DNA of 64,000 bases, taken from positions 1 through 64,000 of the IMG/VR virus record IMGVR_UViG_3300046167_000815. One strand, 5' to 3'. A model generated the notes under the pieces. It saw only the letters and a program-made list of their open reading frames with translations. It was not told the origin of the DNA and made no database searches. A program made the translations under genes and the position numbers. Below are positions 58,459 through 64,000 of this stretch, piece after piece. This stretch comes from a virus. How positions within the stretch are numbered: position 1 is the first letter of the stretch; each line of letters begins with the position of its first letter.

Positions 58459-59628
58459 TTATTTAATTAAAATTTTAGTTATTGTTGGGTTCAACATTAG
58501 TTTAGAAAACTTTTGTTTATTACCGTTCAACAATTCTTTAACAATAAAATATTTTAAGTCTTCTGTAAAAGAAGTACACTCTGTAAATATTTCTTCTACT
58601 CTCTGTACTATTTCTTTAGAAATAGGATTTGTTTTTGCAAAATTCAACAAGTAGTTTACTATTCTAGTAGAAACTACACTAGAGATGTCGGCTCTAAATT
58701 CGTCCTCTTCTCCTATCATTTTTCTTAACTCAGCAAAAACGTAATCTTTGTCTTTTGAAATAATGTTTTTTGGCGATATAATTTTATCAAGCTTATTATT
58801 AATAAACATTGTAAACATGCTTGAAAAATCTTGTCCTACAGAACCCTCACCTATCATTTGAATCATAGGTAACTCGTCTTCAAACTTTTCTATCGAACTA
58901 ATTGCATTAAAAAATGTAGTAAAACTTCTAGGATTAACTTTTTCGTTTACTAATTCTGGATGCATAAGTAAAAAGTTTATGCAACGGCTGTCCATATTAA
59001 CAGACTCTGCCCATTTTGCCCATACTTTTTCATCAAACTTTAGCTCCACAGAAACAAAACGTGTTTGCTGTGCAACATCTAAGCTTGTTACATTATATTC
59101 TCCATTGTCAGGATTAGAAGTAAGAATTACATGCCAGTTCTTAGGCAATTTCCAAGAAATATACTCTTGTCTATCGCAAATTTCCATAACAGCTTGCATA
59201 AATCTATGGTCTGCACGTGTAAAATCGTCGAGTATAAGTACACCGCCATCTTTTTTACCTTGTACCCAAGATGGTTTTGCGTGTGACATTCTTTTATCTA
59301 CTACTCTATATCCTTTTTCATTTGCAGTAGCAATTTCTTGCTCAGTAATCCACAATACTTTTCCTTCATTGTTTTTTACTTTGTATTCTTTGACAGGAAA
59401 ACCTATCAAATCGCCTAACTCTTCTAGCTGAGATAGATTTATTTTTTCTACTTGCAAGTCTAGATCTTTTGCTAGCTGTATAATAGAAGAAGTTTTACCT
59501 AATCCTGCATTACCTGATACATCTATAGTAACAGGTACTAATCCTTTTTCTTGAATGTGTTGATTATTTTTAATCATGTGAGATACAAAATCTCTTAATT
59601 CTTCTACGTTTAATTTAGTTTGATTCAT
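58459..59628 (-). CDS. MoxR-like AAA+ ATPase
   Basis: A 389-residue ATPase. Walker A is G-N-A-G-L-G-K-T at 39-46, Walker B is G-V-L-I-L-D-D at 129-135, and the sensor 1 region reads V-I-L-T-S-N-P-D, all typical of MoxR/RavA-type AAA+ proteins. These usually act with a VWA-domain partner as a chaperone that remodels or inserts metals into protein complexes. Here the VWA protein is the neighbour upstream, five bases away, supporting a working pair. The target is not evident. Confidence 0.85.
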   Translation of the reverse strand: MNQTKLNVEELRDFVSHMIKNNQHIQEKGLVPVTIDVSGNAGLGKTSSIIQLAKDLDLQVEKINLSQLEELGDLIGFPVKEYKVKNNEGKVLWITEQEIATANEKGYRVVDKRMSHAKPSWVQGKKDGGVLILDDFTRADHRFMQAVMEICDRQEYISWKLPKNWHVILTSNPDNGEYNVTSLDVAQQTRFVSVELKFDEKVWAKWAESVNMDSRCINFLLMHPELVNEKVNPRSFTTFFNAISSIEKFEDELPMIQMIGEGSVGQDFSSMFTMFINNKLDKIISPKNIISKDKDYVFAELRKMIGEEDEFRADISSVVSTRIVNYLLNFAKTNPISKEIVQRVEEIFTECTSFTEDLKYFIVKELLNGNKQKFSKLMLNPTITKILIK

Positions 59629-59633
59629 TTTTT

Positions 59634-60795
59634 TTAAATTTCTAGTTTAATAACTTTTCCTGGTAATTCATTATTCATATCAGATCTTTCTGACAGAACC
59701 CATAAAATATTCTTATTTGGTTTTAACTCTGTATATGCTTCACCGTCAGTAAAATATACAAGACTTGTAAACTTAGGATTGTCCATGTAATAATCTAATA
59801 CTGGATCAAAACTAGTACCTCCTCTACCTGATATTTCAAGCTCAAATTTACCTTTGTATTCTTGTATACTATTTATTTTAGTGTCACACTGTACAATTTC
59901 AATAGCTACTCCTGATCTATATAAATGATAAATTTCATTCATAAATTCAGTAAGCTCATCGTTGTTTACAGAAGCAGATGTATCTATTGCAACTAACATT
60001 TTTTGTCGCATCTTTACTCTTAAACCAGGATTATCAGAGTATCTATGATTCTCTTTTCTTCTTTGTTTCTTAGTAAAGGTTCTAAGAGAGTTGCCCTGTA
60101 AATCTTCTAATAAACTTTCGCCAATTAAATTTTGGTTTTTCTACTACAGAAAGTTTTATGATTTCTTCTATTTCTCCAGGTACTACTCCTCTTTTCTTAA
60201 TAGTCTGTTCTTGTGCCTCTTTTATTAATGTTTGTACTTGCTTATCCATTAACTTTTGTTCTCCTTCAGAAAGATCTTCAAACTGTTCCCATTCAGAATG
60301 GTCTACACCTTCTTCTAGCATTTTGTCAAAAGCTTCTGACCCAGAAGTTCCGTTTTCTTCTTTTTCTTTTTGAGCTTGTTGCATCTTTTCATAATAATAT
60401 CTGCAACCTGCTTTACGATCAAGATTTAATTCTGGGTAATTGTCAATGTCTACGCCTCCTTCTGGCAACCATTCTTTGTCTATATACTGATTTATCTCAC
60501 AATCCATAGCAATGTTTGCTAGTTTCTTATCTTTAAAATCAGTAAAAACATTTAGATGTTTAAATGCAATATGAAGTAATTCATGTTTTATTAAACCTAT
60601 TCTTTTTATGTGCGGCAGTTCTTCCCAAAAAGAAGAATTTATCATTAAATGATAATTGATTCCTTGTTTTCCAACACATGCAGTAGGTACTTTTTCATTC
60701 CATACTTTGTTTAGCATTATTAAAAAGAATCCGTAAAACGGTTCTTTAAACATAAGGTCTTTGGTAACCTTACTTAAGGACTGTGATTTATCCAT
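59634..60795 (-). CDS. HELLH metallopeptidase/VWA protein, one +1 frame change
   Basis: A two-domain protein with a zincin-like N-terminal half, H-E-L-L-H at residues 71-75, and a C-terminal VWA half with the metal-ion-dependent adhesion motif D-T-S-A-S. The published pattern of such DUF2201-type proteins is a single chain. Here the first frame stops at 60082 and a +1 frame continues. Dropping one base of GGGC near 60104-60107 (coding strand) gives F-T-G-N-S-L-R-T-F-T-K-K-Q-R-R-K and 386 residues. It pairs with the downstream MoxR-like ATPase. The acidic middle (about 150-190) is low in complexity. Confidence 0.75.
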
Positions 60796-61796
60796 AACTT
60801 TGATATTTTTTGATTAAATAATTCTTTGGCTTTTTCTTTTCCTACTTTACTAACTAAGTCGCTAAAATCTGTTACACCAGGTAATTCTGGCATAAAAAAA
60901 TGCGGTACATTATATTTTTTAGTAAAATCTTTAGAGAGTTTAACACCTGCTGTATCATTATCGAATAAACAAAACACTTGTTTAAATCTAGATTTATACT
61001 CGTTCATTACTGAAACTTTCATCATTACTGATTCTGATTGTAAACCCACACTATCTATTTCCATTACATCTTTTAAACTCATTACGTCTTTTAAAGATTT
61101 AGTAATGATTAAAAGTTCTCCTGATGAAGGAAGTTTTGTATAACCTTGGTGCACAGTATAATTGGCATTGTTAATCCATTTAAACTTTTTACTATAAGGC
61201 TGATAAATTTTATAGCTAACACTATCGTCTTTATATTCTATATATGCATAAGCATTCTTGTCTGCTTTATTAGCATTCCCGTTAAAGAATACGTGGCTTA
61301 TAGGCACCACGTTATACTTTTTTAAAGTAGTTTTTTTAATGCCGTATTGTTTCCAATATTTAGCATCGTGAATTTGCCATTTTCTTTTTCTTATCCCTAT
61401 TTTAACTTGCTTTTTCTGTACTACTTTTTTAGCTTTAACTAACTGTTTACGTTCTCCTGTTATTTCTGCATCTGATAGTTTAAAATCATATGCAATTTTC
61501 CACAAAGCTTCTTTGTAATTTATATCATAAAGCAGACTTACAAACACGATAACATCGCCACTATCTTTAGTAGCAAAATCGTAGAACATTAATGTTCCTG
61601 AACCATTCTTATGATAATATATTACAAACGAAGGCACATTGTCTTCTCTTAAAGGACTATTAATTTTAGTACCTTGTTCTATAGGAGAGCCTATGTAATA
61701 GGAGTATATTTCTTCTTGTGTAATTACAGAAAGTATATCTTCTTTAGTAATTTGCTCGTTAAAAATAAAAGAATTTAAATTTATTTTTTTATGCAT
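60774..61796 (-). CDS. DNA primase with Toprim domain
   Basis: A 340-residue primase. The N-terminal part (about 40-95) resembles the zinc-finger-like start of DnaG-type primases (S-P-L-R-E-D-N-V-P-S-F and Y-D-F-A-T-K-D-S-G-D-V) but has lost the zinc-binding cysteines. The Toprim domain has L-L-I-I-T-K-S-L-K-D-V, where the usual catalytic glutamate position is not obvious, and the metal-binding F-D-N-D-T-A-G, with P-G-V-T-D-F-S-D near the end. It likely makes primers for phage replication. Its end overlaps the metallopeptidase start by 22 bases. Confidence 0.75.
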   Translation of the reverse strand: MHKKINLNSFIFNEQITKEDILSVITQEEIYSYYIGSPIEQGTKINSPLREDNVPSFVIYYHKNGSGTLMFYDFATKDSGDVIVFVSLLYDINYKEALWKIAYDFKLSDAEITGERKQLVKAKKVVQKKQVKIGIRKRKWQIHDAKYWKQYGIKKTTLKKYNVVPISHVFFNGNANKADKNAYAYIEYKDDSVSYKIYQPYSKKFKWINNANYTVHQGYTKLPSSGELLIITKSLKDVMSLKDVMEIDSVGLQSESVMMKVSVMNEYKSRFKQVFCLFDNDTAGVKLSKDFTKKYNVPHFFMPELPGVTDFSDLVSKVGKEKAKELFNQKISKLWINHSP

Positions 61797-61813
61797 TTAC
61801 TATAAATTTTAGA

Positions 61814-61845
61814 ATAAAAAAAGAAAGGACAACATAGTCGCCCTT
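61814..61845 (-). terminator. Hairpin with T-run between SSB-like and primase genes
   Basis: On the - strand a 9-bp stem with two G-T pairs and a 3-base loop (61825-61845) is followed by a T-rich run at 61816-61824. It lies in the 74-base gap after the SSB-like gene and could reduce transcription of the primase and downstream genes. Confidence 0.65.
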
Positions 61846-61870
61846 CCTTTTATTTTAATTAAAAAAAGTC

Positions 61871-62467
61871 CTACCACTCATCATCATCAGAGTCAGCAGT
61901 ACTTGTCGCTAATGCAGCGCTTTCTTCTCCGTCTTCTTGCAGACGAGTCATTCCGTCAAGATCTGTTTGTTTAAGAACAGATGTCTCAGCAGAAACATTC
62001 ATAGCTTCCATAAAAGGAACCCAAGAACGAGGTTGAATGTATTTTTTACGATACTCGTTTGTACCATAGTTAGCAAAAATACGAACAGCTCCTAAATTAG
62101 GTAAAGCTCCTCTAAGCAATTTCATAGCTTCGTCTAACATTGCTTCTGCAGAATTAACAACAGGCAATTGAGCGTTAGGGCCCAAAGCAACATGCAAGAT
62201 ATGCTTTAAAACTTTACCTTGTTTTTGAATTAATTGCTCAACAGTATTCCAAGAAGTTTCTTTTGTTACATACCAGAAAGGCATATTACAAGATCCACCA
62301 TTAGAATCTGTAAAAGTAATTTTATAGTCTGGGGCAAATTCTTTGTCTTCAGAGTTTTTCTTATGAATAGTCATCTTAACATCGTTAACTACTCCTGCAT
62401 TTCCTCCGTTGAAAATTGCTTTACCCTCTACAGCATTAAAGCTGTCATCATTTAAATTAATGTTCAT
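61871..62467 (-). CDS. SSB-like single-strand DNA-binding protein
   Basis: A 198-residue protein with a beta-rich first part compatible with an OB fold. Its acidic C-terminal end is S-T-A-D-S-D-D-D-E-W. Acidic tips ending in an aromatic residue are the protein-interaction tail of phage single-strand DNA-binding proteins. It lies directly before the primase gene and after another protein with a similar tip. I consider SSB the best reading from tail and context; the OB fold itself cannot be shown by eye. Confidence 0.65.
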   Translation of the reverse strand: MNINLNDDSFNAVEGKAIFNGGNAGVVNDVKMTIHKKNSEDKEFAPDYKITFTDSNGGSCNMPFWYVTKETSWNTVEQLIQKQGKVLKHILHVALGPNAQLPVVNSAEAMLDEAMKLLRGALPNLGAVRIFANYGTNEYRKKYIQPRSWVPFMEAMNVSAETSVLKQTDLDGMTRLQEDGEESAALATSTADSDDDEW

Positions 62468-62509
62468 TACTTGTTTTTATTTACTAATTAAAAATTTAAT
62501 AGCGGTTTT

Positions 62510-63085
62510 TTACCACTGATCGTCTACTATTTCTTCTTCTTCAACTGTATTAGCTACACTTTGATAAGAATCTGCGTTAGAAACAATTTCTTCTTCTTCG
62601 TTTGATTCTACTTGTACTTCTTCTTGTACAACTTCTTGTACAATAGGCGCTTCTTCAACAACAGTATTGTCATTAGTAGCGCTTGTTACCATAAAATAAG
62701 GTTGGTTTTCTACAGTCTCAAAGTGAAGATAATTTTCTACATCATTGTTCAAAGAAAAACTGTTTGTAAGAAACTCATATGTTTTCTTGTCACTAAAAGA
62801 ATAAGACTTGTTAGTCTTAAAAGCCTTCATGTTTTCGTTTTCTTCTGCTAAAGCCATAAGTACTACATCTCCTGTTTCTGCATTTCTACCGAAAGTTACA
62901 TAAGATTGTGCTCCTGTTTCTTTGTCAGGAGAAACTAATCCTAATGCATCAATAGCAGCTTTGTTAAATGTAAATTTACGACCAGAACCTTTGCCTAACA
63001 ATGCAGACATAGTTACTACTGGCGTGTTAAACTTTTCTACTTTAGTAGAAGATTTTCTGTTTGTTGGTACTCCCCAATCAATCAT
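62510..63085 (-). CDS. Acidic-tailed DNA-metabolism protein
   Basis: A 191-residue protein with a folded N-terminal part (about 1-130, beginning M-I-D-W-G-V-P-T-N-R-K), then a very acidic, valine/glutamate-rich tail ending E-E-E-I-V-D-D-Q-W. The D-D-x-W tip is the same as in the SSB-like protein that follows it. It may be a second DNA-binding protein or an SSB partner. The high number of glutamates would give strong charge repulsion of DNA unless the tail is displaced. I do not recognise its fold. Confidence 0.55.
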   Translation of the reverse strand: MIDWGVPTNRKSSTKVEKFNTPVVTMSALLGKGSGRKFTFNKAAIDALGLVSPDKETGAQSYVTFGRNAETGDVVLMALAEENENMKAFKTNKSYSFSDKKTYEFLTNSFSLNNDVENYLHFETVENQPYFMVTSATNDNTVVEEAPIVQEVVQEEVQVESNEEEEIVSNADSYQSVANTVEEEEIVDDQW

Positions 63086-63125
63086 TTTTCTTGTGTTTTA
63101 AAAAATTAATAATATTAAATAATTT

Positions 63126-63144
63126 GTTTAGCTCCGTGCTAAAC
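63126..63144 (-). terminator. Hairpin after P-loop ATPase gene
   Basis: A 7-bp perfect stem (63126-63132 with 63138-63144) with a 5-base loop, extendable by one T-A pair, in the 164-base gap between the ATPase stop and the next gene. On the - strand it is followed by an A/T-rich tract but no continuous T-run, so termination is uncertain. Confidence 0.4.
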
Positions 63145-63249
63145 ATAAACAGATCTATTTTTTATCAGAGTAGATCCAATTCTGAATAGTTTAAAGTGTT
63201 TGCTTTAACAGCACTATAAGTACTCCAAAGCAGTTAATAAAAAAATTGT

Positions 63250-63921
63250 TTAGTAATACTCGTTGATAGCAGTATCGACTAATGTTAAATCGTTAGGAAT
63301 AGTTTCCTCCTCAAACATGTCAATAGGTGTCTTACAAGTATCTGAGCCAGAAGTCTTTGTTCTAAATACATGTTCGTTAGGTTGCCCAGGAGCACTCTTA
63401 ACCTCACAATATAAAACAATAGAGCTAAAACTCTCAGGTACAAATTTTTCAAGCTGTTTACCTTGTACAGCTACTCTTTCCATAGGAAAGCCTGTTTCAT
63501 CATAATGAGTTTCTGGATGAGCAAAGAAGTAAACATGTAAGTCGTCTCTTACTTTGTCATTCACAATATTCATTAGATCATAAATAGATGCAGAAAACTT
63601 ACCCCATTTCTCAAAACCTTTAGCCGTTCTAAACGCTTTACTCATGACATGGTCAGTCATAATTCTAGACCATGTGTCTATCACTAAAGTTTTAATTTGC
63701 GGTTTGTTCTTATGAACATCCTTTAAGATATTAATAACTTCTACTATATCAGAAGTTTTTTTGTAATTACCCTTTTCTTCAGAATACTTTTCTTGAAATT
63801 TTCTAAAAGGTAAGGGCTTCTGGTCTGTATTCAAGATGAACGTCTCATCAGGATTAAGATTACGTAGGGAAGTAGATTTCCCCATACCAGATTTACCTGT
63901 AATAAACACTAATTTTCCCAT
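63250..63921 (-). CDS. RecA-like P-loop ATPase (Sak4-like)
   Basis: A 223-residue ATPase. Walker A is G-K-S-G-M-G-K-S at 9-16, and the Walker B strand is I-K-T-L-V-I-D-T-W-S-R. It looks like the Sak4-like or AAA_24 P-loop proteins used as recombinases or recombination helpers by phages, which often work with an SSB protein, and here two acidic-tailed proteins follow in the same operon. The ATG at 63921 is chosen because GAGGAG lies six bases upstream. A longer start at 63975 would place that element inside the gene. Confidence 0.75.
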   Translation of the reverse strand: MGKLVFITGKSGMGKSTSLRNLNPDETFILNTDQKPLPFRKFQEKYSEEKGNYKKTSDIVEVINILKDVHKNKPQIKTLVIDTWSRIMTDHVMSKAFRTAKGFEKWGKFSASIYDLMNIVNDKVRDDLHVYFFAHPETHYDETGFPMERVAVQGKQLEKFVPESFSSIVLYCEVKSAPGQPNEHVFRTKTSGSDTCKTPIDMFEEETIPNDLTLVDTAINEYY

Positions 63922-63961
63922 TTTTTCTCCTCGTTTTAATTGATTAAAAATACTAAAATCC

Positions 63962-64000
63962 TTACTTATCTGCAAGGATTTCGTGCTTTACTAAAACACT
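63962..64000 (-). CDS. C-terminal fragment of a gene entering from the right edge
   Basis: On the - strand an open frame ending H-E-I-L-A-D-K with TAA at 63962-63964 runs off the window edge. It is 40 bases upstream of the ATPase start and could be the tail of the preceding operon gene. Too short to identify. Confidence 0.3.
   Translation of the reverse strand, partial: SVLVKHEILADK

Noticed and set aside
58979-59431. 150-residue + strand frame opposite the MoxR-like gene
   Set aside because: Antisense shadow of a gene with clear Walker motifs.
1-64000. Stop-codon reassignment as in some crAss-like phages
   Set aside because: TAA and TAG end well-supported genes (for example capsid with TAG), and no long gene is riddled with in-frame TAG or TGA; a single reassigned codon would not explain the frame breaks.
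1-64000. tRNA genes or CRISPR arrays
   Set aside because: No cloverleaf-like segment and no regularly spaced direct repeats were noticed; nearly all the sequence is coding and the gaps are too short.

Overview
The window is a large piece of a tailed-phage genome that I assign to the crAss-like phages (Crassvirales), probably infecting a member of the Bacteroidota. The grounds are the gene order and several recognisable proteins: TerL, portal, acidic scaffold-like proteins, an HK97-type major capsid protein, connector/ring proteins, an IHF-like protein, a large muzzle (P22 gp10-like) tail protein, and a run of giant virion ORFs. The 3156-residue ORF carries the D-F-D-I-D catalytic motif of the single-chain crAss-like virion RNA polymerase. 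The DNA is strongly A+T-rich, Shine-Dalgarno sequences are mostly weak, and several leaders carry a TAnnTTTG box like the Bacteroidota -7 element. All three stop codons end genes, so there is no sign of stop-codon reassignment.

Layout of the + strand (1-53.06 kb). 0-8 kb: a TerS-like partial gene, TerL, portal, two acidic scaffold-like proteins, major capsid protein, terminator. 8-11.1 kb: head or connector proteins and an abundant structural protein, strong terminator. 11.2-16.6 kb: collagen-like fibre and a set of modular fibre genes, each followed by a tiny partner gene, terminator. 16.6-18.5 kb: holin-like and membrane-anchored coiled-coil proteins (a lysis-like cassette). 18.6-26.2 kb: a DEDD-type exonuclease, ring/connector proteins, the IHF-like protein and the muzzle protein. 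26.2-53.06 kb: five giant or large virion proteins, namely a dual peptidoglycan-hydrolase tail protein, two cargo-type proteins, the zincin + RNA polymerase + macro-like polyprotein, and a further cargo-type protein with a degenerate zincin.

Layout of the - strand (64-53.1 kb, convergent). This is the replication and repair operon. In transcription order it encodes a RecA-like P-loop ATPase, two proteins with acidic C-terminal tips ending in D-D-x-W (one SSB-like), a Toprim primase, a HELLH metallopeptidase/VWA protein, a MoxR-like AAA+ ATPase, an unknown protein, a RusA-like resolvase, a PD-(D/E)xK nuclease, an unknown protein, a uracil-DNA-glycosylase homologue with an altered active site, two small proteins, and a spore-photoproduct-lyase-like radical SAM protein. 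The two blocks meet at a perfect hairpin near 53.08 kb.

A striking property of the sequence is that at least 11 genes are split by single-base frame changes (about 13 that look like one extra base, 2 that look like one missing base), including the essential portal gene. They cluster: there are five in 17.6-18.8 kb and none in 31.4-53.06 kb. Assembly or sequencing error is the simplest reading; programmed +1 recoding is the alternative. For these genes I give the whole span and note where the frame changes.
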